A stretch of DNA of 59,349 nucleotides from an uncultured Pelagibacteraceae bacterium (GCA_902531175.1 CACADE010000006.1:1-59349); one strand, 5' to 3'. Numbered from the stretch's first letter, positions 9,210 through 18,388 are shown. Numbers and translations: made by a program. The notes: generated from the sequence alone by a model not told the origin.

Positions 9210-9356
9210 TTAAATAAAATTTTGAAATGTTCCTAGAATTATAATTGCCCAAGTAAAAAATATAAAAAGATAAAGAAAAGATTTAATTATTTTTGAAAGC
9301 TGATTTGAAACTAACAAAGGAATTTTCTTAATATTATGATTAAAAGCTTGAAGCAT
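9210..9356 (-). CDS. tiny membrane protein, 48 aa
   Basis: A 48-codon frame, translated by hand, between the TauE-type exporter and the 116-residue gene. It starts MLQAFNHNIKKIPLLVSNQL and ends with a strong hydrophobic helix (SFLYLFIFFTWAIIILGTF). The N-terminal half is amphipathic and basic. A TTG at 9374 would add six residues (WYLAG segment) in the same frame, so the start is uncertain. GGCGGGT just before the ATG is a poor, too-close ribosome site. It lies in the same direction as aprM-aprB-aprA and may be their last gene. No family recognised. Confidence 0.5.
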   Translation of the reverse strand: MLQAFNHNIKKIPLLVSNQLSKIIKSFLYLFIFFTWAIIILGTFQNFI

Positions 9357-9407
9357 ACCCGCCAAATACCACAAGTTTTATTAAATGCAAATAATATTTA
9401 ATTAAAT

Positions 9408-9758
9408 TTAAAAGATAGTTGCGCCGAAGACTTTGACCTCATCTCCCTCTTCTCCAAGGACAAGTCGACCTAAAAAGTCTCCGGGAATCTCCGTACTGTT
9501 TTGTTTATAGATAACAGTTACGTACAAACCTCTTCTTAGACAGCCTATAGCCTTACACCCCTCTTTAAGGCTTGAGATTAGCTTATTGCTTGCCCATTGC
9601 TTGCCAAGTTCTACTTCGTTGGCCCCGTAAAGCATTTGTGATGATAAATCCCTAGTAAAACCACCATAATCTTTCATGTTGGAACATCTAACCATGTTAT
9701 CCCAAATAGGATCAGCAATTTTAATGATTTCTTCGTCTGATTTGTCGACAATACTCAT
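9408..9758 (-). CDS. hypothetical protein downstream of aprA, 116 aa
   Basis: A soluble 116-residue protein with no signal or membrane segment. It has three cysteines (RCSNM, EGCKAIGC). The order helices (IADPIWDNMV, GGFTRDLSSQM), then strands (GLYVTVIY, DFLGRLVLG, VKVFGATIF) would fit an NTF2/SnoaL-like fold, but I cannot confirm it. The start lies 9 bases after the aprA stop, so it belongs to the apr operon. Base use differs from its surroundings: it is visibly richer in G+C, with codons such as CGA, CCC, GGG and GTC that neighbours avoid. A link to sulfite oxidation is suggested by position only. Confidence 0.75.
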   Translation of the reverse strand: MSIVDKSDEEIIKIADPIWDNMVRCSNMKDYGGFTRDLSSQMLYGANEVELGKQWASNKLISSLKEGCKAIGCLRRGLYVTVIYKQNSTEIPGDFLGRLVLGEEGDEVKVFGATIF

Positions 9759-9767
9759 CTAAAATGG

Positions 9768-11627
9768 TTAGGAAGCTTGCTTCTTCTCTTTATCATCAAC
9801 GATATGATAAACAGGCTTTTTCTCCATTTCAAATTTTCCAGTTTCAGGATCTCTTCTAGAAACAGTTAAACAGTGCCAGTTTTCATCATCAAGTTTCATA
9901 TGATCGCCTCTATAATAATAACCTGGCCAACGCGTTTCTTCTCTAAATAATGTGTGATGAGCAACACATTCTGATGTTACAGCTCTATGTTTAAGTTCCC
10001 ATGCTCTCATCAATTGGTGATAATCTTCAGCTCCCACATGATCTAAGTCTTCTTGAAGTAATTGTAGCTGTTCTAAGCCTTTTTTAAGCAGATTATCGTT
10101 TGTCATATAATTATTTGTTAATCCACCACAATATTCATCCATAATTTTTTGTAGTCTTTGTAATCCTTGTATAGGTAAAATATAGCTTGGAGAAACAGTT
10201 CCTCCAGTAATTTCATTTCTTCCCACGGTATAATTCTCAATTGGCTTGAATATTTCTTCTTTGAGCTTCTCTAATTGTTCATCAGAAACTTCAATATCAT
10301 CAGCTTTTTTATCTTGAATATATTTAACAGCAGCTTTAGAGGCTAATCTTCCTTCTGTAAACGAACCAGATGAAAACTTGTGAGCACTTCCGCCAACTGC
10401 ATCTCCTGCTCCAAATAATCCATCTATAGTCATCATTCTATTGTATCCCCAAAAATATTCATCAGGTGCTATATCCTCTGGTCCACTAACCCATGCTCCT
10501 GAACATGTAGCATGAGATCCCATTACATATGGCTCTGATGTAGTTAATTCAGGATTTGTATATTTTGGATCGATATTTTGAGATGCCCATACAACTGCTT
10601 GTCCTACTGTCATTCCCAAGAAGTTTTCCCATCCAACAGTTTCTAAATGTGGGTCTTGAAATGCTTCTTTTGTAACCATGTGGATTGGTCCACCGCCTGC
10701 AGCTGTTTCTTGAATAAATGCATGATTTCTCAAACAAGTTGGTGTTGGATGATGGTCTATATATTCACCTACTAATTCTTTAGTAGCTTCATACCATTTC
10801 TTCTCGTAGTTTTCGCCATTAGCGTTTTGAGTATAAGTTTTTAAATGTAAGAAATACGCTCCAACTGGACCATAACCATCTTTAAACCTACAAAGTACAA
10901 TTCTATTTTCCATTTGAGTCATTTTTGCACCTGCTTGGATAGGTAATGCATAAGCAGATCCATTACTCCAAGGTGCATACCATGTTCTGCCCATACCCTC
11001 ACCAACTGCTCTTGGTTTAAATATGTGCGATGCTCCTCCAGCAGAAACAACTACTGTTCTAGATTTAAATACGTGAAAATTTCCAGTTCTAACATTAAAG
11101 CCAACTGCACCTGCTATTCGGTTTGGATTTTTTTCATCTTTTAAAAGATGAGTAATCATTATTCTGTTATAAATTTTATCAGCAGATTTTTTTGCAGCTT
11201 CAGCTACAATTGGTTTATAACTTTCGCCGTGTATCATTATTTGCCACTTACCTTCTCTTTGATATCTTCCAGTTTCTTTATTTTTCATCATTGGAAGACC
11301 CCATTCATCAAACATGTGAACAGTTGAGTCTACATGACGTGCCATGTCATAACCTAAATCTTCCCTAACAAGACCCATCAAATCATTTCTTGCATAACGT
11401 ACATGGTCCTCTGGCATATTCTCGCCCCATTGCATTCCCATATAACAGTTTATAGCGTAAAGACCTTGCGCAACGGCACCACTTCTATCTATATTTGCTT
11501 TTTCTACACAGATTATTTTTAAATCTCTTCCCCAGTGTCTTGCCTCAAAGGTAGCACCTGTTCCAGCCATACCTCCACCCACAACTAGTACATCACATTC
11601 TTCAATGATTGTTTTGTGCTTAGCCAT
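9768..11627 (-). CDS. aprA: adenylylsulfate (APS) reductase, alpha subunit
   Basis: The FAD catalytic subunit that interconverts sulfite plus AMP and APS; here it is probably run oxidatively. At 619 residues it has the normal length. The FAD dinucleotide motif is VLVVGGGMAGTG (residues 13-24). The flavoprotein family signature SFTEGRLASKAAVKYI lies near 420, and many conserved His and Trp residues follow at the C-terminus (SRRDPETGKF). The start codon overlaps the aprB stop by one base. AprBA plus an AprM-type anchor is known from SAR11 and sulfur oxidisers. Here it sits beside two sulfite-producing enzymes. ATP sulfurylase, which would take APS to sulfate, is not in the window. Confidence 0.95.
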   Translation of the reverse strand: MAKHKTIIEECDVLVVGGGMAGTGATFEARHWGRDLKIICVEKANIDRSGAVAQGLYAINCYMGMQWGENMPEDHVRYARNDLMGLVREDLGYDMARHVDSTVHMFDEWGLPMMKNKETGRYQREGKWQIMIHGESYKPIVAEAAKKSADKIYNRIMITHLLKDEKNPNRIAGAVGFNVRTGNFHVFKSRTVVVSAGGASHIFKPRAVGEGMGRTWYAPWSNGSAYALPIQAGAKMTQMENRIVLCRFKDGYGPVGAYFLHLKTYTQNANGENYEKKWYEATKELVGEYIDHHPTPTCLRNHAFIQETAAGGGPIHMVTKEAFQDPHLETVGWENFLGMTVGQAVVWASQNIDPKYTNPELTTSEPYVMGSHATCSGAWVSGPEDIAPDEYFWGYNRMMTIDGLFGAGDAVGGSAHKFSSGSFTEGRLASKAAVKYIQDKKADDIEVSDEQLEKLKEEIFKPIENYTVGRNEITGGTVSPSYILPIQGLQRLQKIMDEYCGGLTNNYMTNDNLLKKGLEQLQLLQEDLDHVGAEDYHQLMRAWELKHRAVTSECVAHHTLFREETRWPGYYYRGDHMKLDDENWHCLTVSRRDPETGKFEMEKKPVYHIVDDKEKKQAS

Positions 11628-12097
11628 TAATAATAAACGCCTTGCTTAAATGAATTCTTATCTAAAGTTGGTAAATCTTTCTCAGTATTTAAACCATGTG
11701 GCTCATTATATAAAATTTGTGAATTAATCTCTCCTTGATTGGGAGTATCAGCTTCAGCTAATTTTGGTATAAATTTTCCCCAAGGTTTTGTTGTTATTGG
11801 TGATACAAAATTTTTCTCTGTACCGTTTCTAAATTTTATTCTCCAAGAAATAGTTCCTTTTTCTTCTTCTCTTCTAACTCTAACACTATGACCCATTGGA
11901 GCAAAGTCAGCATATCCTCTTACATCAATTGCATGATTAGGACATGCCTTAACGCATGAATAACATTCCCAACAAAAATTTGGTTCTATATTTTTTGCTC
12001 TTCTAATAGTTTCGTCTATGTGCATGATATCCGATGGACATATATCTACACAGTGACCACAACCATCACATCTCGTCATGTATACAAAAGTTGACAT
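11627..12097 (-). CDS. aprB: APS reductase, beta (ferredoxin-type) subunit
   Basis: The 156-residue electron-transfer subunit. It has two 4Fe-4S clusters: CDGCGHCVDICPSD (residues 9-22) and CWECYSCVKACPNH (about 42-55). The wrapping C-terminal tail (WGKFIPKLAEADTP) is characteristic of AprB. It moves electrons from the AprA flavin toward the membrane anchor encoded upstream. It is co-transcribed with aprA by a one-base overlap and lies 39 bases downstream of aprM. Confidence 0.95.
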   Translation of the reverse strand: MSTFVYMTRCDGCGHCVDICPSDIMHIDETIRRAKNIEPNFCWECYSCVKACPNHAIDVRGYADFAPMGHSVRVRREEEKGTISWRIKFRNGTEKNFVSPITTKPWGKFIPKLAEADTPNQGEINSQILYNEPHGLNTEKDLPTLDKNSFKQGVYY

Positions 12098-12136
12098 ATC
12101 TACTTATTACCTTTCTTTAAAATTTTATCAATCATA

Positions 12137-12931
12137 TTAATAGTGCTTTGGTGCCTCACGTTTAATTCCAAGTCCAAATTGCTCTGGAGCATCTGCAGGT
12201 GGAGGTAAATTATCTCTAGATCCATCTGCTTCTGCTAAATTTTTTTGGATTGCAGCACCTGGTTTGTAGAACATATGTGCAAATTTAGACCAGTAAACTC
12301 CTCCAAATAAAACTATGTTAGCAACCGCAAACAAAATTAAAAATAAAATACTTAAACCAGTAGATCCTGAATATTGGAAATACGACCAAGCTAAACCAAA
12401 CGTAGAAGATAATACTAAAGCCAAAACAAATAAATCTGCTTTTATGATTCTAAAAACCGAGTGAGCTTCAGCAGATACATCTACTCTTAAAAAAAACCAA
12501 AACCAATAAGCTCCAAGGCAAGTTAAAATTGCACCAGCATGCCAAATGATTGGCCATATAGATGGGGTTACAGCATTAGGAGAAGAATAACCAAATATCA
12601 TAACACCTGATCCGATCCAAAATAATATTGTTCCATACATTCCTAATACATGTGCAAACCTTCTTTTACCCAATCCTAATTCAGATGTAGTTCCAATATC
12701 GTGTACTACTGTTTTAGAAATTATCGCTGTTTTCTCTCCAAGACTTAATTCTCTACTTGCTGCTTTTTTTGCTTTTTTAGCATTATTAAAAAAATATTTT
12801 ACATTCTTCTTATGAATAATATCCATCAGTGTTCCAATCACCACTAATGCCAACATCAATAAAACAAATGCTTGCAAAGCAATTGAAGGAACTGTTGAGG
12901 AAAGGACAGCAAATGGATTTGTTGTGAACAT
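12137..12931 (-). CDS. aprM: APS reductase membrane anchor
   Basis: An integral membrane protein of 264 residues with five to six helices: ALQAFVLLMLALVVIGTLMD, VLGMYGTILFWIGSGVMIFG, IIWHAGAILTCLGAYWFWFF and others. Several His residues lie near helix ends (VVHDIG, RFAHVLG, WPIIWHAG) and could bind heme b. Position directly before aprBA, size and topology match AprM, which passes electrons from APS reductase to the quinone pool in sulfur oxidisers. It is likely the first gene of the apr operon; the promoter should lie in 12932-13037, where I see no clear boxes. Confidence 0.85.
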   Translation of the reverse strand: MFTTNPFAVLSSTVPSIALQAFVLLMLALVVIGTLMDIIHKKNVKYFFNNAKKAKKAASRELSLGEKTAIISKTVVHDIGTTSELGLGKRRFAHVLGMYGTILFWIGSGVMIFGYSSPNAVTPSIWPIIWHAGAILTCLGAYWFWFFLRVDVSAEAHSVFRIIKADLFVLALVLSSTFGLAWSYFQYSGSTGLSILFLILFAVANIVLFGGVYWSKFAHMFYKPGAAIQKNLAEADGSRDNLPPPADAPEQFGLGIKREAPKHY

Positions 12932-13037
12932 ATTATTATCTCCGCTAAATATAATACTAATCTAAGCTCATAATCTATAAAAAATATTAGTTCAACTGAC
13001 TAATAATCTCATATGAAGAAAAAAATGTTAATAAAGT

Positions 13038-13436
13038 TTACTTTTTCCTTACATAATGCTGTTTATAAGAGATTACAGCTCGAACACCGCCTTGTGGATT
13101 TTTAACATCATTTTTTCGTCTTGGAATCAGATGAATGTGACAATGATTAATAGATTGTCCAGCAACCTTGCCTGAATTGGTACCAATATTAAAACCTTTT
13201 ACAGATTTATCGTTCATTTCAATTTTTTTTTTTAGTTTCTTTATTAATTTATTGCAGGCTAAGATTTCTTTTGAGGTTAGATCAAAATAATTTTTAACAC
13301 ACCGCTTTGGAATTATAAGTGAATGAAATTTTGATACAGGGTAAGTGTCAGTAGTTGCGTAAGCTAGCTCGTTTTCAAATAAATATTCCTTTTTCTTTGT
13401 AAAACAGAATATACAAGGGTTATTAGGATTTCTCAT
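13038..13436 (-). CDS. HIT family nucleotide-binding protein
   Basis: A 132-residue HIT (histidine triad) protein, probably an AMP-lysine or dinucleotide hydrolase. It has the CIFC motif near the N-terminus, FHSLIIPKR, and the catalytic triad HCHIHLIPRR near residue 97. The start overlaps the pabC-like gene by four bases, making it the last gene of the folate/MFS/metC run. Its physiological substrate is not known. Confidence 0.88.
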   Translation of the reverse strand: MRNPNNPCIFCFTKKKEYLFENELAYATTDTYPVSKFHSLIIPKRCVKNYFDLTSKEILACNKLIKKLKKKIEMNDKSVKGFNIGTNSGKVAGQSINHCHIHLIPRRKNDVKNPQGGVRAVISYKQHYVRKK

Positions 13437-14209
13437 AAATAATTACTCAATTTTTTTTGTTTTAGTATTTTAGTTTGATATTTACTTACAAAAGTTTCAT
13501 AGGATTTATATTTTTTTCTATTCCAGTTTTTCTCTTTTATAGATGAAACAGTAGAAACTCCCTTTCCCGATCCGATTAGAAGTATCTCCTCGTATTGATT
13601 TAATTTATTTATATTAATATTAGTTTTTTTTATCTTAAATTGTTTTTCAAAAAACTTTAGATTAACTCCTCGATAAAATTTTCTTATAGGTGAATAGTAT
13701 TTATTATCTTTAATGAAAATAATATTTGAAGTTCCTGTTTCTAGAATTTTTCCATTCGAGCAAAGAGCAATGTCAGATTTTGTATTATCCATTTTAGATA
13801 AATTTTTTAAAATAAATTTATACTTCAGATTTTTATGCTCAGGCTTTATTCTATTGTAATTGACTAGCTTTAACTGAAGATTTTTTTTAATTTTTAATTT
13901 ATCTCTTAAAGAAATAGAAATTAAACTTTTGGTAACTGCAATTCGCAATAAATGATTATAATTTTTTTGTTTATTTAAATTCGATTTAATTATTTTAAAT
14001 ATATTTCTTTTTAAATTTCGATCATAAATTTTATAATTTTTAGTAGACTTAATAAGATTTGTTATGTGTTCTTTAAAAAATAAAATCTTTTGAGGCTTTC
14101 CATAGATCCACATAGTTGTAAATACCCCATGGGCATTCCATAGATCTTTAAATTCTTTTTCTTTAAGATCTTTTCGACTGTAAGATTTTTTTAATAAGAA
14201 TTTTACCAT
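13433..14209 (-). CDS. pabC: class IV aminotransferase, probably aminodeoxychorismate lyase
   Basis: A PLP fold-type IV enzyme of 258 residues, very rich in Lys, Asn and Ile. The likely Schiff-base lysine is in PEHKNLKYKF (about 118-127), and LETGTSNIIFI (about 157) carries the conserved Glu and phosphate-binding residues. Adjacency to pabA and pabB strongly suggests the last step of p-aminobenzoate formation (aminodeoxychorismate to pABA plus pyruvate). Branched-chain aminotransferase or D-amino acid aminotransferase are the alternatives by sequence alone. The N-terminus overlaps pabA by 47 bases; an internal start would shorten the overlap, but FTTMWIYGKP fits the family N-terminal strand. 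Confidence 0.75.
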   Translation of the reverse strand: MVKFLLKKSYSRKDLKEKEFKDLWNAHGVFTTMWIYGKPQKILFFKEHITNLIKSTKNYKIYDRNLKRNIFKIIKSNLNKQKNYNHLLRIAVTKSLISISLRDKLKIKKNLQLKLVNYNRIKPEHKNLKYKFILKNLSKMDNTKSDIALCSNGKILETGTSNIIFIKDNKYYSPIRKFYRGVNLKFFEKQFKIKKTNININKLNQYEEILLIGSGKGVSTVSSIKEKNWNRKKYKSYETFVSKYQTKILKQKKLSNYL

Positions 14210-14729
14210 TTGTTGTTAAAAAAGATTCTGGATGAAATTGAAAACCATATACATCATCTCTTTTGTTTTCAAAAGCCATAGCAATATTAGTTTTAGCGCA
14301 TCTCATGGTAATATCAAAATTTTCTTTAATAAATGGCTCTTGAAGCTTAAGTGAATGATATCTTCCGACTTTAAATTTAGAATTCTTTCTAAAGATGGAT
14401 TTATTCGAAACAACTTTTACTTCAGATTGATAACCATGGAATATTCTCCTTTGTTGAATAATTTTGGCATTTTCACAATGTAATATTTGCTGGTACCCTA
14501 AGCAAATTCCTATGATTTTTTTTCTTCCTTTAAATTTATTATAAATTTTTGAAGTATTTGGATAATCTTTGGGTGAACCGGGTCCAGGAGATAATACAAT
14601 TGTATTAGATTTATTTAATAAACTGTTATTTATTTCAAAATAATTTGAACAATAAACTTTATCAAACTGAGAGAATTGATGAACTACATTCCATGTGAAT
14701 GAATCCTGATGGTCTATTATATAAATCAT
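14163..14729 (-). CDS. pabA: aminodeoxychorismate synthase, glutamine amidotransferase component
   Basis: A class I glutamine amidotransferase of 188 residues that supplies ammonia to PabB. The nucleophile Cys is in GICLGYQQI (about 76-84), and the catalytic His-Glu are in FQFHPESFL near the C-terminus. SPGPGSPKDYP is the oxyanion-strand motif. It is nested between the pabB and pabC-like genes. TrpG (anthranilate) is the sequence-level alternative, but the class IV aminotransferase neighbour points to pABA. It may serve both pathways, as in some bacteria. Confidence 0.85.
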   Translation of the reverse strand: MIYIIDHQDSFTWNVVHQFSQFDKVYCSNYFEINNSLLNKSNTIVLSPGPGSPKDYPNTSKIYNKFKGRKKIIGICLGYQQILHCENAKIIQQRRIFHGYQSEVKVVSNKSIFRKNSKFKVGRYHSLKLQEPFIKENFDITMRCAKTNIAMAFENKRDDVYGFQFHPESFLTTNGKILIKKILQSKRS

Positions 14730-15940
14730 TTAAATAATTCTAATAATGATTTTGCTTTGATAAAATTTTCATTAAATTCTTTTTTTGCTGCACTATCTAA
14801 TACAACTCCAGATGCTGCAGATATTTCTGATGTATTTTTATAATTTAGTATAGATCTTATTATTATATTAAATCTCATATCTTTATTAAATTTTATATAG
14901 CCAAAACTACCTGTAAAAATATTTCTATTCTCTTTTTCTTGTTGATTTAATAATTCCAAAGTTCGTACTTTTGGACAGCCTATGACTGATCCACCAGGCA
15001 TCATAGATTTGATAATATTTTTTATAGTCATACCTTTTAATAGGCTTCCAGATATGGTTGTAACATAATGAAATAAGTGTCTGTATTCCTCAACATACTT
15101 TTCTTTATCAATTTTTACTGTCCCTGGAATACAAACTCTAGATAAATCACTTCTTTCCATATCGACAATCATATTATGCTCTTTAGTCTCTTTAATGTTA
15201 TTTCTAAAAAACCTTAAGGCACTGGATCTGTTTGTTTTTTTACTTTTTCTTAATGTGCCAGCAATAGGCTTGGTAATAATTTTATTTCCTTTTTTTAATA
15301 ATAGAGTTTCAGGTGAGCAGCTTACTATAGAATAATTTTTATCTCTTATCATAAAAGACTCTGGAGAAGCATTTGACTTCATTAATCTCCAGAAAAAATT
15401 AATTGGATTTATTGAAGATTTATTACGATATTTTGTACAAATTTTTATTTGATATGTTTCTCCTTGTCTTATTTTTTTTGAAAAAATATCAAATATTTTT
15501 TTGTATTTTTGATATTTAATATTTAATTTAAAGGGTGATAAAATTTTAGTTGGTTTAAAATAATTATTAAATTCGTGGTTTTTTTTATTTGAAAATATTG
15601 AAATATTATCTCTTATTTTAATGATTGTTTCTGGTTTGTAAAAAACTCCTTTATAAAAACCATTTTTAGACTGTTTGCTAATTTTAATACCAAGTAAATA
15701 ATTTAAAATTTCATATCCAAAAAAACCAACATATTGATCAGTTTCTTTTTTATATTTCGTTCTTTCAAAAGAGTTTAAAAATTTATGTATATTTTTTTTT
15801 GTTAAATTTATTTTTTTAGAAAAATCTGTATAAATGTCATAACCATTATCAACTTTGTAGATTATCAGTGGCTTATCCGACTGATAAAGTTTTTCTAAAT
15901 ACGGGTTAAATTTAAGTTTATGCGATTTGCGGTCTTTCAA
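14726..15940 (-). CDS. pabB: aminodeoxychorismate synthase, component I
   Basis: A chorismate-utilising enzyme of 404 residues. The conserved C-terminal half includes GETYQIKICTKY, KPIAGTLRKSK, EHNMIVDMERSDLSRVC, GGSVIGCPKVRTLELL and FTGSFGYIKF. It converts chorismate plus ammonia to aminodeoxychorismate. The IAGT segment fits PabB/TrpE-type chemistry. It overlaps pabA by four bases and the upstream MFS gene by 23. The coding sequence has long T and A runs, making it one of the most AT-rich stretches here. Confidence 0.85.
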   Translation of the reverse strand: MKDRKSHKLKFNPYLEKLYQSDKPLIIYKVDNGYDIYTDFSKKINLTKKNIHKFLNSFERTKYKKETDQYVGFFGYEILNYLLGIKISKQSKNGFYKGVFYKPETIIKIRDNISIFSNKKNHEFNNYFKPTKILSPFKLNIKYQKYKKIFDIFSKKIRQGETYQIKICTKYRNKSSINPINFFWRLMKSNASPESFMIRDKNYSIVSCSPETLLLKKGNKIITKPIAGTLRKSKKTNRSSALRFFRNNIKETKEHNMIVDMERSDLSRVCIPGTVKIDKEKYVEEYRHLFHYVTTISGSLLKGMTIKNIIKSMMPGGSVIGCPKVRTLELLNQQEKENRNIFTGSFGYIKFNKDMRFNIIIRSILNYKNTSEISAASGVVLDSAAKKEFNENFIKAKSLLELFK

Positions 15941-17138
15941 TTGGCTTCTCTTTTATAGGTAAATGTATCAAACCAGCAAAAATAGATAATGCGATAGATA
16001 TGTACCAAGCATAATCAAAATTGCCGTTAAGTTCGTAGAAAACTCCACTCAAATAAGCTCCTAAAAAAGATCCAATTTGATGACTTACAAAAACAATTCC
16101 ATATAATAATCCGATATACTTAGTTCCAAATACCTTGCCTATTATTCCATTTGTTGGTGGAACTGTTGATAGCCACAACATTCCAAATGTTATTCCAAAG
16201 ATTACTGAATTAAAAACACTTGGTGGTAGGAATATGAAATAAATAATTGATACTCCTCTTAGTAGATAAATTGCACTTAATAAAATTTTTTGACTGTATC
16301 TAGTTGCAAGATATCCACTTGTAATTGTTCCAACCATATTAAAAAGTCCAATTAACGCCAAAACCATTGCTGCACACCAATCTGGTAATCCTTTATCAAT
16401 CATGTAAGTGGGTATATGAGTTGCTACTAAAGCAATGTGCCAACCGCATACAAAGAAACCTAAAGTAAGATAGATGTAACTTTTGTTTGAAAAAGCCTCT
16501 TTTAAAGCTTCTCTAGCTGTTTGATTGTTATTTTGATTTGTACCGACAGGTATTTTTGGTGTTGAAACAAATAATGCTACTATTAATCCTAGACCTAAAA
16601 AGAAACAGAAAAATAGCATTGTATTTTCCCACCCGTGTTCAACAAGTGAGTATCTAGTGATTAATGGTGATATAAAATATCCAAAAGATCCTGCTGAGGT
16701 TACTATTCCTGTTGCTATTGTTCTGCTTGATACTGGAAAATGTTTTGCAACAACTGAAACAGGTATACTGATAGCTGTAGAACCCAGTCCAACACCAACT
16801 AATATTCCAATTGTTATAGTAAAATAATAACCAGTATTAAAACCTGAATAAAACAATAAAATTGCTAACAAATAAAAAACAAAACCAATAAAGATTGCAA
16901 TATTACCACCATACTTATCCGTAATAATTCCAAACATAGGACTGAAAACACCCCACAATAAGAGCTGTAATCCCATTGTAAAGCCGAACTGTGTTATGGT
17001 GATATCTAAATCAGTTGCAAAATCAAAATAAAACATTCCAAAAGTTTGTCTTATTCCTAATGCAATAATAACAACAACAGATGCAGCTATTACAGTAACT
17101 AATGCTTTTTTTGTTGGAAAAAATTTGGTGTCATTCAT
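15918..17138 (-). CDS. MFS transporter
   Basis: A 12-helix major facilitator carrier of 406 residues, resembling the monocarboxylate/oxalate-type (OFA/MCT-like) group. The loop 2-3 signature is FGIITDKYGGNIAIFIG (about 65-82). GMFYFDFATDLDIT near residue 30 is typical of that subgroup. A short cytoplasmic linker (NQNNNQTAREA) separates the two six-helix halves. It is co-transcribed with the MetC-like gene upstream (4-base overlap) and the folate genes downstream (23-base overlap). Substrate unknown; an organic anion is most likely. Confidence 0.8.
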   Translation of the reverse strand: MNDTKFFPTKKALVTVIAASVVVIIALGIRQTFGMFYFDFATDLDITITQFGFTMGLQLLLWGVFSPMFGIITDKYGGNIAIFIGFVFYLLAILLFYSGFNTGYYFTITIGILVGVGLGSTAISIPVSVVAKHFPVSSRTIATGIVTSAGSFGYFISPLITRYSLVEHGWENTMLFFCFFLGLGLIVALFVSTPKIPVGTNQNNNQTAREALKEAFSNKSYIYLTLGFFVCGWHIALVATHIPTYMIDKGLPDWCAAMVLALIGLFNMVGTITSGYLATRYSQKILLSAIYLLRGVSIIYFIFLPPSVFNSVIFGITFGMLWLSTVPPTNGIIGKVFGTKYIGLLYGIVFVSHQIGSFLGAYLSGVFYELNGNFDYAWYISIALSIFAGLIHLPIKEKPIERPQIA

Positions 17139-18313
17139 CTTACAGATTTAATAGCCTGTTTAATGTCAGCAATCAAATCATTTGGATCTTCTAAACCAAT
17201 ATGTAATCTTATAATATGTTCGTTATTACTCAACTTTGTGTAGCTCCTGTTGCCCAGTGCCAATTTGTCTTGATATAAAGCAAGACTTTCAAATCCTCCC
17301 CAACTGTAACCATGGGCAAATAATTTTAATTTATTCAAAAATTTTATTACAGAGTTTTTATTTTTAGAAATAATTTTTACACCCATTAACCCAGATGATC
17401 CTGAATAATACTTTTTCCACATTTTGTATTGTTTAATGTTTTTTTTAATTGGGTAAAAAACCTCTTTAACTTTTTTTTGTTTGCTCAAAAAATTAGCTAT
17501 CTTGATGGTATTTTCTTGATGTTTGTCTAACCTAATATCCAACGTTCTTAATCCTCTCATAATTAAGTAGGCATCATCAGGGCTTAGTCTTAAACCAACT
17601 GCTTTTTGACTTAATTCCACTTGTTTAAAAAGTCTTTTTTTAATAGCTAAACTGCCACCCATAACATCTGAATGACCAGAATAATATTTTGTCGCTGAAA
17701 CTATAGACATATCAAAACCTAAGTCTAAAGGCTTGATTAAATAAGGTGTTCCCCAGGTGTTATCAATAGCTGTATAAATATTCTTATTCTTAGCAAAAGA
17801 TAATATTTTTTTTAAATCTTGAAATTCAAATGTGTTACTTCCTGGGTTTTCAACAAAAATAAGTTTAGTTTTATTTGTAATTTTTTTTTTTAAGTCATCT
17901 AAGTTTTTTGGATCATAAAATACTGCTTTAATATTGAATTTTTTTAAATAGTCTTCGGTTAAAAATCTTGTGGGTGAGTAGACTGAGTCCGTTATAATTA
18001 TTTCATCACCAGGTCTTACAACACTAATCACTCCAAGAAAAACTGCACCAAATCCTGTTGGTGTTAAATAAACTTGATAAGCATTTTCAATTTTTCTTAA
18101 TAGCTCTTGTAGTGCAAAAGTTGTTGATGTTCCTTTTCTACCATAATCAAAATTTTTGCTTAAGGGATTTTTTTTATAATTACTTTGTGTTTTCTTTATA
18201 TCTTGAAGAGTTTTAAATATTATTGTTGAAGCTCTTACTACTGGCGGATTAACTGACTGATTTTGATAATCTTTTCCTACTTGTTTTAAAAAAGTTTTAA
18301 CTGAATTAACCAT
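17135..18313 (-). CDS. metC: Cys/Met-metabolism PLP enzyme, probably cystathionine beta-lyase
   Basis: A PLP gamma-family enzyme of 392 residues. Landmarks: VNPPVVRASTIIF at the N-terminus, FDYGRKGTSTTFALQ, the PLP site SATKYYSGHSDVMGG with the Schiff-base lysine near 210, and RLHIGLEDPNDL at the C-terminus. The SATKYYSGHSD form and the FAHGYSWGGFESL segment match the alphaproteobacterial MetC group. It makes homocysteine, pyruvate and ammonia from cystathionine. A divergent 27-residue gene begins 75 bases upstream. Methionine gamma-lyase is less likely but not excluded. Confidence 0.82.
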   Translation of the reverse strand: MVNSVKTFLKQVGKDYQNQSVNPPVVRASTIIFKTLQDIKKTQSNYKKNPLSKNFDYGRKGTSTTFALQELLRKIENAYQVYLTPTGFGAVFLGVISVVRPGDEIIITDSVYSPTRFLTEDYLKKFNIKAVFYDPKNLDDLKKKITNKTKLIFVENPGSNTFEFQDLKKILSFAKNKNIYTAIDNTWGTPYLIKPLDLGFDMSIVSATKYYSGHSDVMGGSLAIKKRLFKQVELSQKAVGLRLSPDDAYLIMRGLRTLDIRLDKHQENTIKIANFLSKQKKVKEVFYPIKKNIKQYKMWKKYYSGSSGLMGVKIISKNKNSVIKFLNKLKLFAHGYSWGGFESLALYQDKLALGNRSYTKLSNNEHIIRLHIGLEDPNDLIADIKQAIKSVR

Positions 18314-18388
18314 AAAAAAATTGATTAGTTATATTGACAATGCTATATCCCTCAAATAAGTCAATAAAATTGTAAAACTAAGGAGATT

